Positions 1 to 9,445 of a DNA stretch of 64,000 nucleotides are shown one piece after another. Position numbers and translations under genes: made by a program. The DNA is taken from NCBI GenBank assembly GCA_963585895.1, contig OY757916.1:19145527-19209526 (forward strand), written 5' to 3'. Below the pieces are notes generated by a model. The model saw nothing but the letters and a program-made list of their open reading frames with translations. It ran no database searches and had not been told where the DNA came from. Numbering within the stretch: the first letter of the stretch is position 1; each line of letters opens with the position of its first letter. The stretch is from Sepioteuthis lessoniana. Lineage: Eukaryota > Mollusca > Cephalopoda > Myopsida > Loliginidae.

Positions 1-22
1 TGTTGCCGATGACATGAACATC

Positions 23-39
23 TATATATATATATATAT
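23..39. repeat. (TA)n microsatellite
   Basis: Short TA dinucleotide run at the left edge. It borders the LINE-A fragment that follows. Confidence 0.9.
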
Positions 40-203
40 GGCCGAGCAAAGGCTGGACAACCAGCTCGAACATATATACAGCAGCTATGTGAGGTTACGA
101 GATATAGCCCGGAAGACCTGCCAGAGGCTATGAACGATAGGGAGAAGAGGCGAGAGAGGGTCAGGAATATCCGTGCCTGTGACACGACATGATGATGGTG
201 GAT
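40..203 (+). mobile_element. LINE-A 3' end (copy A1)
   Basis: Plus-strand translation gives the C-terminal end of the LINE-A reverse transcriptase protein, with the recurring motifs GRPARTYIQQLC (here QPARTYIQQLC) and EDLPEAMNDRE followed by RERVR-IRA and a stop. A GATGATGG stretch follows, which is the usual (GAT)n tail of this element in the window. Only the last ~50 codons are present, as in a strongly 5'-truncated copy. Four other copies (10776, 17572, 21180, 40850) carry the same motif set, which is the main support. Confidence 0.8.
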
Positions 204-428
204 GATATCTTCGTACGAACTGAGCACTGGTATCCGGTAAGGTATAAAATGTAAACAAACAAACGCTGCTACTTAATACCTTATAATTCCCTAGCTGACG
301 TGGTACGCTTGTTGGTCTGATACTAAGTCTAACGTAAAGTCGGGCGGGTTTCGATCCCAGCTTCAAGCATCCTACTTGTCTAGCTACCCTGTCGTGTTGT
401 GATACAACGAAACAGTTTGTCTGTGGAT

Positions 429-430
<2 letters not shown>
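204..430 (+). mobile_element. tRNA-derived SINE-F, copy 1
   Basis: One of three ~230-280 bp copies (others at 20095 and 45068). The tRNA-like part contains a B-box-like GGGTTTCGATCCC near 347-360; the A box is best kept in the third copy (GGGCTGAGCGGTAAGA). The end reads ...AACAGTTTGTCTGTGGATGA and runs straight into TA repeats, so the tail appears to be (TA)n. Confidence 0.7.

Positions 431-431
<1 letters not shown>

Positions 432-464
<33 letters not shown>
432..464. repeat. (TA)n microsatellite
   Basis: About 16 TA units following SINE-F copy 1; probably its tail or target. Confidence 0.9.
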
Positions 465-469
<5 letters not shown>

Positions 470-515
470 ATGAGCCCGGTCGTCTATTTTCCACATTACT
501 CGCCACAATGAGTTT

Positions 516-960
516 TTGCCAGACGATCAATCAGCAAGTCTACCAGGATATCCTGCGATGTATGCCTCGTTAAGTGCGCGAAAAGAGGCCAGAGTTGTTG
601 CAGGACAAACCTTGGCTGCTTCGACACGATACGTCACCTGCTCACAATACCCTGAACATCCAGCTGTTTCTGGTTTGGAGGAACATCGCTGTACTGGAAC
701 AATCCCCGCCAAATTCACCTCATCTTGTTCGGTGCGACTTTTTCTTTTCCCTAAGGTCAATGAAATCCTCAATGGATCCGTTTTGAAGGCGTTGAGGCTT
801 TCAAGAGCACCTTAAAGACGGAAATAGCAGAATGCATCCCCACGGAATCCTTCCAGCAGAGAAGGACGGAAACGTGAATAAGACTCAAGGGGGATTACTT
901 TGAATAGGAAATCATGTAGTTTGTCACTGAAATAATTTATTTGTTATTCCAGTCACGTTA
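516..960 (+). pseudogene. mariner-like transposase remnant (subfamily 1)
   Basis: Plus-strand frames at 574-786 and beyond show the second half of a mariner DDE transposase: HDTSPAHNTL (second catalytic Asp region, normally HDNAPAHN), then PPNSPHLVRCDFF (third Asp region, normally PYSPDLAPCDFF) and KGGLL near the end. Stops and frameshifts break it; the N-terminal helix-turn-helix half is missing, cut off near the TA repeat at 464. It differs from the three copies at 6693, 14041 and 32750, which belong to another mariner subfamily. No TIR was found. Confidence 0.7.
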
Positions 961-1070
961 CTTTTTAGATAAAACACCTTATATTGAAATAATAGTAAAA
1001 TTATCTACAATGAATTCGACTATAAAACACGGATGCATTTACTGGGGGGGGGGCTATATTTATAATGATT

Positions 1071-1243
1071 AAAATGAATGAAATTTTGGGGTAGAGTAAT
1101 TTACGAAGCTCTTTGCATCGATGTGGCACAAGGCCGAGTGAATGGGGCACCCAATGAGACTCGAACTCACTCGTGTAGGTTTGCCAGCACTAGCTTGCTA
1201 ACCGTTATACCACTAGAGGTGCCCAAAATGAATGAAATTTTGG
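1071..1243 (-). mobile_element. SINE-I with perfect 19-bp target-site duplication
   Basis: Element at 1090-1224 (135 bp) flanked by exact repeats of aaaatgaatgaaattttgg at 1071-1089 and 1225-1243. On the minus strand it starts GGGCACC, which pairs with GGTGCCC 72-80 bases later as a tRNA acceptor stem would, with an A-box-like TAGTGGTATAACGGTTAGC and B-box-like GAGTTCGAGTCTC. A ~57-bp non-tRNA tail follows. It sits at the edge of element C1. Confidence 0.85.
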
Positions 1244-1399
1244 TTTAGTTTGATTCTGTGGTATATCAACCACTGTGTGTTATTCAATGCCAAATCCTAT
1301 TTATACATATATCTTGAATATATATGATTTGTAAACACGTTTTGCTGATAACATTTTTAAATGAGCCTGAGCTCTTTTTTTTTTTTTTTTTTTTTTTGG

Positions 1400-2160
1400 C
1401 ACAAAGCTAAATGGTTTCAAGTATTTCTGTCTAATACGAAAAATTCTTTTTACAATTAACCATTATTCGCACAAAGTTAAATGGTTTCAAGTATTGCTAT
1501 GTAACAGTAACAATTTAACATCAGTCATTTGTTTGCACACATTTAAATCGATATACATAAATGATTTCTAGGTAGATAGTTTGTAGATAGTTTCATTTTG
1601 AAATGAGTCAGAATTTGTTTGCACAGGAGTATTGTTATTGTTTCTACACAGTTGAATGGTGTCATTTATTGTTATCTAACACTAATAATTCTATTCATAT
1701 TAATAATTTATTTGCACTCAGTGAAGTGGTTTCAAGTATTGCTATGTAATACCAATAATTCAATTTTGTCACACAGTTAAAGAGTTTCAAGTATTGCTAT
1801 GTAATACCAATAATTCAATTTGGTCACACAGTTGAAGAGTTTCAAGTATTGCTATGTAATACCAATAATTCAGTTTTGTCACACCGTTAAAGAGTTTCAA
1901 GTATTGTTAGGTAATACCAATAATTCAATTTTGTCAGACAGTTAAAAAGTTTCGAGTATTGCTATGTAATACCAATAATTCAATTTTGTCACACAGTTAA
2001 AGAGTTTCAAGTATTGCTATCTAATAGTAATAATTCCAGTCAATATTACTCATTCGATTTCACACAGTTAAATGGTTTCAAGTATTGCTATGTATCACTA
2101 ACAATTCAATTAAATATCAGTCATTTGTTAACACAGTTAAATGGTTAAACAGTTGAATTT
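1400..2160. repeat. ~55-bp minisatellite inside element C1
   Basis: Roughly a dozen tandem units containing GTTTCAAGTATTGCTATGT, AATACCAATAATTCAATTTTG and CACACAGTTAA. Five central units (about 1780-2040) are nearly identical, the outer ones decayed. The same unit in 48-57 bp variants recurs in most other element C copies. Confidence 0.85.
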
Positions 2161-2290
2161 CTAACAATTTCATTGAATCTAAGCCATTTGTTCGCTCGCG
2201 GTTTTAATGTCAAACAGTTTTATTTGACTCATAGATAGGACCCTATCCAAGCCAGAGTTGATCTACGAGCAAATGTCAATGAAGGGGCAC

Positions 2291-2737
2291 TGTTGTATAC
2301 TCACAACCATAATACATACATATACAAATATAAATATATGCGTAAACATAGTCCACAATAATGACGAACTTCAATGAACGAACGAACACACTTCTTTATA
2401 AAAAATATAATCTCTCACACTTTATTCTTGTGTGTGAGAGATAAACTGGAGACGGGGACAGACTGCTATTTGACCCGAGTTCTTCTTTGACCATAGCAGC
2501 ACTTCAGCCTCATCTTGGCTGGGGTTGCTCAACCGTGGGTCACTGAGGGCCCAGCCCTCTGTCTGGAGCTGATTCTCACTCCGCTGGCATCCTGTCTCAA
2601 ACTGACTCCCACTGACTCAAGCCGTCTGTGCCCTGGTTATATTACTGTCTCATGCCCACCTGCTTCCGCTGTTCTTCCGCTTATTTACACAGGTGCATCT
2701 CTTGATTGACAGCTTGGTTGAGGGTCAATCTATAACA
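2291..2737 (-). mobile_element. Solo LTR, family LTR-1, copy 1
   Basis: Starts TGTTGTATA and ends TATAACA (TG...CA), 447 bp, flanked by gcac (2287-2290) and gtac (2738-2741), a 4-bp TSD with one change. Element C reads through once the LTR is removed (...GAAGGGG-TAC-TCCGCATTCC). Two further copies, 5495-6211 and 59652-60146, have perfect 4-bp TSDs. On the minus strand there is AATAAAG (from CTTTATT at ~2420), which sets orientation. No internal retrotransposon sequence adjoins it. Confidence 0.8.
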
Positions 2738-2904
2738 GTACTCCGCATTCCCCAAAGCTCCAGCCTCACTATCAGATTGTTTAGAGTCATACACTGGACA
2801 CTCGTTTTGGGGTGGGTGTTTTTAACACTCCGCAGGGATGTAATCGGTAAATTCTACTGTCCCAGTGGATTAAACTTAATTGACATTTTGATATATTTGC
2901 TTAA

Positions 2905-3412
2905 TGAATCTAACCTATTTTCTATAGCCATGATATCAATTAATTATATATTATCCTATCCTATTTACCAACCCCTCCGCTCGGGCAGGATATGACACAA
3001 GGTCAATTTTTAAGCGGAGTTTAACAGGTTTGAATTCAGAGTTTTCCTTCTCCTAGACTAGTCGCCTCACCAAGGCTGAAGAACTTAGTCTGCCCTACTA
3101 TTTACCCAGAGCTGGAGGGAGAATATTTGGATTCATACCTTTTCCAAGGGTATTAGTGCTATGTGAAATGTAATCAGGCTCGTCCAGGATTTAAACTCGT
3201 GTCGTCGTGTCCACATCCTGCGACGATAACCATTACACCACGGGCAATAGAAATTCACAGGAGACAATAAATTCAAAAAGCCACAGTCAAAGATAAACCA
3301 CTTCATGTGTATGGATGACATTAAAATATTTGCCAAGAATGTAAAAGATCTAGAAACCCTTACACTAACAAGTAAACTCTGCAGTCTGGATATAGAAACG
3401 GAATTTGAGACT
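2905..3412 (+). pseudogene. LINE-B reverse transcriptase fragment (copy B-I), split by SINE-A
   Basis: Codons before the SINE read SIAMISINYIL (family: VIAMM-LNYIL); after it they read the RT catalytic box region HFMCMDDIKIFAKNVKDLETL (YMDD-type), ending ETEFET. The same stretch recurs at 4180-4335 and, in part, at 26040-26100 and 27400. It is a non-LTR reverse transcriptase, fragmentary and without an ORF of size. Element C sequence follows abruptly at 3413. Confidence 0.75.
2960..3248 (-). mobile_element. tRNA-derived SINE-A, copy 1
   Basis: Minus strand starts TGCCCGTGGTGTAATGGTTA (A box TGGTGTAATGG) with a B-box-like region, passes through the central block (CCCTTGGAAAAGGTATGAATCC ... 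AGCTCTGGGTAAATAGTAG) and ends CCTGCCCGAGCGGAGGGGTTGGTAAATA. Full-length copy lying in the LINE-B RT. TSD not clear. Confidence 0.85.
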
Positions 3413-3930
3413 GTTTTTTGACATTAAAACTGTATTTACACTTAACTGAATTGTTACATATAACTGCTTGAATAGTTTGAAATGGAAATGTTTTTGACAA
3501 TTAAACCGTACTTATATTTAAACTGCATGCTTATGCTTAACTGAATTATTTGAAATAGAACTGTTTTTCGACATTAAAACTGTATTTACACTTAACTGAA
3601 TTGTTACATATAACTGCTTGAATAGTTTGAAATGGAAATGTTTTTGACAATTAAACCGTACTTATATTTAAACTGCATGCTTATGCTTAACTGAATTATT
3701 TGAAATAGAACTGTTTTTCGACATTAAAACTGTATTTACACTTAACTGAATTGTTACATATAACTGCTTGAATAGTTTGAAATGGGAATGTTTTTGACAA
3801 TTAAACTGTGTACTTATGCTAAACTGAATTGCTTTAGAGCAGATTATTTACATAAAAATGGATTTGGCGTTAAATAACCTACAAAGGTTGATATGCCATA
3901 AAACCCAACAAACCAAACCGAACCGAAACG
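3413..3930 (+). mobile_element. Element C0: minisatellite plus 3' tail
   Basis: Tandem units of TGTTTTTGACATTAAAACTG / ACTTATGCTTAACTGAATT type, including a near-exact ~180-bp higher-order duplication (about 3415-3600 against 3560-3780). It ends with the family tail GGCGTTAAATAACCTACAAA-GGTTGATATGCC and AAACC-type repeats at 3895-3930. The core is missing. Confidence 0.8.
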
Positions 3931-4529
3931 TTGTTTATATAAAATGAAGACGAAGACAATAGCGTGGATATTCTAAGTGATAAGAATTAGATAATAAAAT
4001 GTTAAAAATGTTGAAATATCCAAGGAATTCATAAAGTTTATCACAAGAACAATAGAAAATTGAAAAGTGGAATTAACAGCAGGAAGATAAACTCCAGCAG
4101 AGGTAAAAATCCCAAGAAGCATCTTCCAGGGAGACTCACTCTCGTTGCTTCTGCTTTCTATAACCACGATATCACTTAATTATAAAAATTCACAGGAGAC
4201 AATAAATTCAAAAAGATAAACCACTCCATGTGTATGGATGACATTAACATATTTGCCAAGAATGTAAAAGATCTAGAAACCCTTACACTAACAAGTAAAC
4301 TCTGCAGTCAGGATATAGAAACGGAATTTGAGACTGAAAAATGTGCTATGCTTATAATGAAATAAGTAAAAAAACGAAGGAATAGAATTACCCAATCAGG
4401 TAAGCACTTGAAGATTTTGAGGAAAAAATTACCAGTACCAGGGAGTATTAGAATCAGATACTATTAAGCAGAGTTGAAAGAAAAAGAAAGGAATACTTCA
4501 AAATAACAAGAAAAATTGGTGCGACTCTA

Positions 4530-4687
4530 AGAGGATAGGAGAAGACGTTGAGAAACTCCGGCAGCTAATATTGGCTGAAGTATTTTTAAACTGTGTGACA
4601 GAGGAAATCAGGGTTCACCTGAGTGAGAGGAAAACTGACTTGAGCTATGAAATGGCCGCACTGGCAGATGAGTACACCCTCACATAA
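4530..4687 (+). pseudogene. SCAN-like gag fragment of an LTR retrotransposon
   Basis: A ~50-codon open stretch reads RIGEDVEKLRQLILAEVF then LNCV-EEIRVHLSERK and MAALADEYTLT before a stop. This is the pattern of the SCAN-like capsid segment of Ty3/gypsy gag proteins (LRQLIL-EEF-NC ... IR-HL ... LADEY-LTHK). It lies inside LINE-B, between diverged ~40-bp direct repeats of LINE-B sequence (about 4475-4518 and 4840-4885). No protease, RT or LTR adjoins it. Confidence 0.6.
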
Positions 4688-5061
4688 AAATAATAATAAT
4701 TGTCTATAACTTTGAGAAGCGTTTTTAATATACCAATTTTTTCCCAACAACTGAATCTCTTCTTCGTGCCTTTGTTCTTATCAAAGGAACGTATAATAAA
4801 TCGGTCAAAATGGAAATGATGTTATGCAGACTTCAGTTTTGGCGAAAGCAAAAGAAAGGAATACCTCAAAACAACAAGAAAACTTCTCCAAACCAAAATC
4901 GGCAACAGATATCTCATCAAAGAAAGAAATATCTGGGCAATTCCAATTGTAAGATAACTCTGTGGACCCTCCTGAAAATGGTCAAAGGAAGAACTCGGAT
5001 AAATGGACCAAAGAACAAAGAAACCGATAACGATGCACGTGGCCTTACACACGAGAGAAGA

Positions 5062-5361
5062 CATAGACAGGTTCAATCCTCACTACAGGCGAGTAACAAT
5101 AAAGGAATACTTAACACTCGAACCCGGTTATGGCTAACGGAATCAAAACAGGCGATCCCCGTGGTTTCAATAAAGGACGTAGTTCGAAGTTCCGTGAAAG
5201 TTCCCGAGTTCGACAAACAACTGAAGCAGGCCGGAGGACATATCGGCCGAAACGTTATGGAAATAACAATAAAGATGAAGACAATAGTCCGAAAACCCTT
5301 AATGATAATAATCAACAAGCTTCGTCTCAGAAATTTAGACAACTAAGCCATAGACAGGTTC
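5062..5361 (+). mobile_element. Gag-linker-like insert in LINE-B with 13-bp direct repeats
   Basis: Insert 5075-5348 is bounded by catagacaggttc at 5062-5074 and 5349-5361, and LINE-B (EDIDRF then YVSSKEG) joins across it. One frame (5130-5350) is basic and Asn/Arg-rich (GFNKGRSSKFRESSRVRQ, RPKRYGNNNKDEDN), as the C-terminal linker of a gag protein would be. The link to gag is inference from composition and from the SCAN-like piece 400 bp upstream. The last ~50 bp recur at 9294-9341. Confidence 0.5.
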
Positions 5362-5494
5362 TATGTATCAAGCAAAGAAGGACGAATAGGACTAGCTAAC
5401 ATTGAGAACACGAAGAATATACAAAAAGAGCCGCAAAATACTAATTACAGCGGCCAATAAAAGCAATAACAAGAAAATTAAGTTAAGGACAAAT

Positions 5495-6211
5495 TGTTGT
5501 ATAGCCATACAATAACCATGACCATGATTAACAATACAAACGCATTATACATATAAATGCTGAATACATACCGATGCAATAATAACAGGCGAGTGAAGCC
5601 TTCTTTAAAAAAATAATGTAAGGGTTCGAAAAGGGTTACTCAGAGTTTTACTGTGAGAGGGAGTTGGAAACCGAACAGAACTGCAATATATTGACCCCCA
5701 CTCTTATGGCCGTCAGCGTTGTCTTTCTCGTTCTCCAGGGCTGCTCAACCGGAGGCCCAGGGGCCCAGCTCTCTGCTGGATGATGTCTTTCTTTACTGCA
5801 TCTTATCACCAACTGGTCTCCAAAATTCCATCGGGGGTCCCGAGGGCCCCTTCGGCCGGGTGTGGCTTTCCCTGCCACATCTTTCTCCTGCGTCTCTGGT
5901 CCCCAACTGTCTAACTTCCTGTCTTGACCGAGTTATATAATAGTTCAACGTCCACTCAATCGCCCACTCAATCTTTGGAATGGCATGTTTGATCGTCATC
6001 AAGCGGAAATAACTGTCATACAGTTCAGAGGTCACTCTCTTCCGGTGCATCAGTCTATGAGTGTATCATGGGCTTTTACCTTTTACCATTTCATCAGCCA
6101 AATTCGCCCACGCGATCTCTTTAGATTACTGGCCATTGGAATGTGTCACTTCCTTCCGGTGCATCACTTTGGAATGGCATGTTTGGCCGGGTCAAAGGTC
6201 AAAATACAACA
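5495..6211 (-). mobile_element. Solo LTR, family LTR-1, copy 2
   Basis: TGTTGTATAGCC ... AAATACAACA, 717 bp, with perfect 4-bp TSD aaat (5491-5494 and 6212-6215). Without it the LINE-B frame joins (KLRTN-NETTKSRKQK). Minus-strand TATA-like TTATATAACTCGG at about 5930-5943 matches the same place in copy 3. It is longer than the other copies, in part through a duplicated TTTGGAATGGCATGTTTG block (5973 and 6169). Confidence 0.85.
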
Positions 6212-6692
6212 AAATAATGAAACAACAAAATCTAGAAAATAGAAATAGAAAAAAAACCAACTATGTGGATATTTCAAACGACAAACTTTGGAAATTGCAC
6301 ACGAGATGACCTTGGTTAAAAAGAAAGAAACTGAATTTCTTTCCCTAGGTACACAAAAGTAATGCCATAAAAACCAATTGGGCCAAATGAAAAAATGATA
6401 ATAGCAATTTCTTGCTACAAAATAGCAAGTTTAGGTTAAGATGGGACAGAGATGAACAGTCAATGACATAATTAGCGAACGCGGCAAACCGACTTACAAG
6501 GAATTCAATACTAATAATGACTGACTAGGAAAGAGGGTCCACTGAAAATAGTGACAAAAAATTAAAACTTGATCTTACTAATACATGGTATATGCACAAA
6601 CAAGAATCCGTCCAAGAAAATGATTGGTCTTGTTTTATGGCATATATACCATTGTAGGTCATTTAATACCAAATCCTCTTTATACATATATA

Positions 6693-7597
6693 CGTGGTGC
6701 CTTCAATAGGTTTCCAGACTTTTTTGTACAGCCATTTAAAATTGTCGTTGACTCTTGAGAATTCAGTATCTTATTGCTATATATCTTATGAGACGACTGA
6801 CCAATTTTTATGATTTCAGGTTCAAAGAAACAGCTACAGCAGCAATTGAAATACACCCTACTAAAGCCTGATTGTCACAGCTGGTGAATTTCAAAAATGC
6901 AGTCTGGACGTGAGGACTCTTTAGAAGAATGATATGCAATAAAATTCTGTCTTAAACTTGGAAAAAAGGCCTCATAAACGTATGGAATACTTCAGACTGC
7001 TTTTCGACCATCTTGCATGAATCAAGCATGTTTTTGTGTGGCATAAGAGATTCAAGGAAGGCAGGCAGTCTGTGAGGGATGATGAGAGGTGTGGGAGGAG
7101 TAAGGAAGTCAATACACCACAATTGATTGGCCAAAGGGTTAGGGTTACTACATTGAGGTTTTAAGGGAGTTCAGGAAGAGATTCGGTCGGAAGAGGCCCG
7201 CACTCTTCAAATCGGGTCAGTGCCATTTCCACCAGGACAATGCACCAGTCCACAACTCCATCCTTTTCACAGACTATTTGGGCATCAAGACAGCTCCTCA
7301 GCCTCCCATAGTCCAGACCTTGCTCCCTGTGACTTTTGGTTATTCCCTAAGCTCAAGGAAAACCTTAGAGCCTGTTGTTATGAGACAATTGAGGAGATGA
7401 AAGAGGCTGTGACGAAGGTCATTGATACGCTCACACAAGAGGACTTCCATATGGCCTTCCAGAGGTTGTTGGAACAGTACAACAAGTGCATTGCAGCTGG
7501 AGGAGATTACTTCGAAGGAGACTAGAGTTTCATGTGTCTACTATCAATAAAAGTGCCCATACGAAAAAAAGTCGGGAAACTTATTTAATGATCCTCG
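6693..7597 (+). mobile_element. mariner element, internally deleted (copy 1)
   Basis: Imperfect TIRs (CGTGGTGCCTTCAATAGG at left; CCTATTGAAGGC-type complement ending GATCCTCG at right) and TA TSD (6691-6692, 7598-7599). Left part encodes helix-turn-helix-like residues (SVRDDERCGRSKE-type), right part the DDE half: HQDNAP-type at ~7235, SPDLAPCDFWLFPKL at ~7310-7355, then AVTKVIDTLTQEDFHMAFQ and KCIAAGGDYFEGD. At 905 bp against ~1.3 kb for the family, the middle including the first catalytic Asp is missing. Non-autonomous. The same deletion is seen at 32750. Confidence 0.9.
7220..7525 (+). pseudogene. mariner transposase C-terminal part
   Basis: Open frame for about 100 codons with SPDLAPCDFWLFPKL (third catalytic Asp) and KCIAAGGDYFEGD at the C-terminus. 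The second catalytic Asp region (HQDNAPVHN in the family) is shifted out of frame at the start (PPGQCTSPQL is its frame-shifted reading). Not functional alone. Confidence 0.85.
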
Positions 7598-8490
7598 TAT
7601 ATTAGATATAAATGATTTGTAAACATCGATCAACAAAGTTAAATGGTTCCAAGTATTGTTATGTATCATTAACAATTCAATTAATCATCAGTCATTTGTT
7701 TACACACAGTAGAGTGACTAAACAGTTTTATTTCAAACAATTCAATTTAGCCTAAATTATTTGTTTGCACATAGTTTAAATGTCAAACAGTTCTATTTGA
7801 CTCATTGATAGAACCCTATCGGGTGCTACCACTCAGGGTCAGAGAATAACTGGGAACAATAGCAATGAAGGGGTACTCCACATTCCCAAAATTTACATGG
7901 CTATAGTCTCACCATCAGAATGTTTAATGCCGTATCCAGGACACGTTTTAGGGAGGGTCTTACCTCTCAGCAGAGATACAGTCGGTGTATTTTACAGCCC
8001 CAGTCGACTGGGCGGCCAAGAAAATGAGACGAATAAGATTCTCTGGGATGTTGAGATAAAAAAAATGGATCGAACAACCCTGGCTAGAAAATTAAACCTA
8101 TTATTAATTAATAAGAAAAAAACTTGTCATCAAATTAAGTTTGCTGTTCCGGTGAACCATAGAGTGAAAATAAAAGATAAACAAATGCCTTTATCTTGTC
8201 AGAGAGCCGGAGAAATAGTGAAACATGAAGGTAATACCAGTTGTAATCCGTGCACTTGGAACGGTTCCTAAATGCTTGGAAGGGAGACTTGGAGGAATTG
8301 AAATTCAGAGGAAGAATTGAGACGATACAGACCACAGCATTGAATACTGAGAAGAGTACTGGAGACCTGAGGAATCTTGCTGTCACTCGAACTTCAGTGA
8401 AAAACCACAAGTCAAAGTTGGTGTGAAAAACTTGTCTTAAGAAGAAGACGATGAGGAGAAGGAAAAAGAAACTAGTGTAATGATAATAAT

Positions 8491-9289
8491 AATATTATTC
8501 ATGATGTTGCTATAAAAATTATTTTGCGTTGAAAACGAAAAAATCCTATGAGAATCCAAAATTTTGAGATTAGATTAAGACTGAGCAAGAATTAAGCTGG
8601 ATAAGAAAGGTTTAAGACGGCATTTTAAGTTCACAATGGACGATATTTAAGAAGCTTCCATTAGGATATGTATGCAGTGAATTTCAGTGAACTTGTACGG
8701 AATTCTGGGCCATATTTCTATGCTGGAAGAATCCTATTTGGACAGAAGTAAAAGTAGTTTATGGAAAACATTATCTTATCTCGAAAAGTCGTAATGCGAT
8801 GCATTGAATTTGTGTTATTTAATTATTAATCCTTCTTACAATTTTCATTATTCCCTTTTGCTAGTTGACATTTACTAAGCTGAGACTAGTTTGACACAAG
8901 GTCAGAAGTATGAAGTACACATCAAGAATCGAAAAATGGTCTGTTGATCGAATTAGCTAACCATTACAACTCACGGGGTAATCATATTCATTTCTGGTAA
9001 TTAAACAAAGGTATATTTAAATCTTCAGAACATGGTTACTGTTTCGACCGTTGGTATACCGGCCTTCTTCAGCTGTCAGTCGAGTTTGGTAATATTCTCG
9101 GAATTTCTAAACTATTCTTTTGTTTAATTTACATTTCCTCTTGTTAACTACAACCACATCATATCTCCTAGCAGAGATTGGGTTCATCTCGAGATTTCGT
9201 CTGTCTCATTTTCCAAGACAGAATCTTGTCTGTGCATGTTATTTGTCTGTATAAACAAACTTTAGTTGCTTGCACTATTCAGAGAGGAT
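8491..9289. other. Unassigned AT-rich stretch
   Basis: About 800 bp after the LINE-B 3' end. No ORF of note and no repeat shared with the rest of the window, apart from a hammerhead-like motif at 9030-9080 on the minus strand, listed separately. Confidence 0.6.
9022..9082 (-). ncRNA. Hammerhead-ribozyme-like motif (degenerate)
   Basis: Minus strand reads ...GACAG-CTGAAGA-A-GGCCG (9-nt loop) CGGTC-GAAA-CAGTAACCATGTTCTG. CTGAAGA fits the CUGANGA core, GGCCG/CGGTC can form stem II with one G-U pair, GAAA follows, ACA/TGT can make a 3-bp stem III with a 7-nt loop, and CAG/CTG can start stem I. An extra A between core and stem II is a flaw. Penelope-like retroelements are known to carry small type I hammerheads; no such RT is seen nearby. 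Confidence 0.35.
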
Positions 9290-9445
9290 CACCTTAATGA
9301 TAAGAATCAACAAGCTTCGTCTCAGAAATTTAGACAACTAAGACATAGACAGGTTCTATGTATCAAGCAAAGAAGGACGAATCGGACTAGCTAACATTGA
9401 GAACACGAAGAATATACAAAAAGAGCAGCAAAATACTTATTACTT
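9290..9445 (+). mobile_element. LINE-B fragment (copy B-III)
   Basis: Near-identical to 5298-5455: starts with the last ~50 bp of the gag-linker-like insert, then catagacaggttc and the IDRFYVSSKEGRIGLANIEN frame. Shows that the insert had been fixed in a LINE-B copy before this segment was duplicated. Confidence 0.8.

Larger units (their letters stand above)
1238..2872 (-). mobile_element. Element C1 (interspersed repeat with internal minisatellite)
   Basis: Begins with the family terminus (GGTTT-rich, then GTGGTATATCAACCACTG, ATTCAATGCCAAATCC), continues into a 55-57 bp minisatellite, then the family core (ATAGATAGGACCCTATC ... TCAATGAAGGGG ... CTCCGCATTCCCCAAAGC ... CCACTGG). Other copies end CAGCCCCAGCCGACTGGGC; here that end is worn (TGTCCCAGTGG). 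Strand is given in presumed retroposon sense, core first and AAACC tail last. A solo LTR interrupts the core at 2291-2737. Confidence 0.75.
6624..8015 (-). mobile_element. Element C2 in LINE-B, 12-bp TSD, carrying a mariner
   Basis: Flanked by exact ccaagaaaatga repeats (6612-6623 and 8016-8027), and LINE-B reads through them (ESVQEN / KENETNKILWD). Starts TTGGTCTTGTTTTATGGCAT, ends CAGCCCCAGTCGACTGGGCGG. Removing the 905-bp mariner leaves ~485 bp. This copy fixes both ends of the family. Confidence 0.85.
3935..8490 (+). mobile_element. LINE-B composite copy (B-II) with nested insertions
   Basis: A non-LTR retrotransposon body traceable in order: FITRTIENWKVEL and GDSLSLLL (RT) at 4030-4150; CMDDINIFAKN at ~4230; a YLK-TRK / CKITLWTLLKMVKG region from 4840; IDRFYVSSKEG at ~5350; the KKNQLCGYFKRQT region at ~6240; WYMHKQESVQEN at ~6590; KILWDVEIKKMD at 8040; INKKKTCHQIKFAVPVNHRVK at ~8115; then the 3' end and AAT-type tail near 8470-8490. 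Stops throughout. It is opened by gag-like fragments, a solo LTR at 5495 and element C2 at 6624. The C-terminal order resembles R2-type elements; clade assignment is inference. Confidence 0.7.

Noticed and set aside
4810-5346. 178-codon frame
   Set aside because: Wrong frame across LINE-B and the gag-like insert; the true LINE-B reading lies in another frame with stops.
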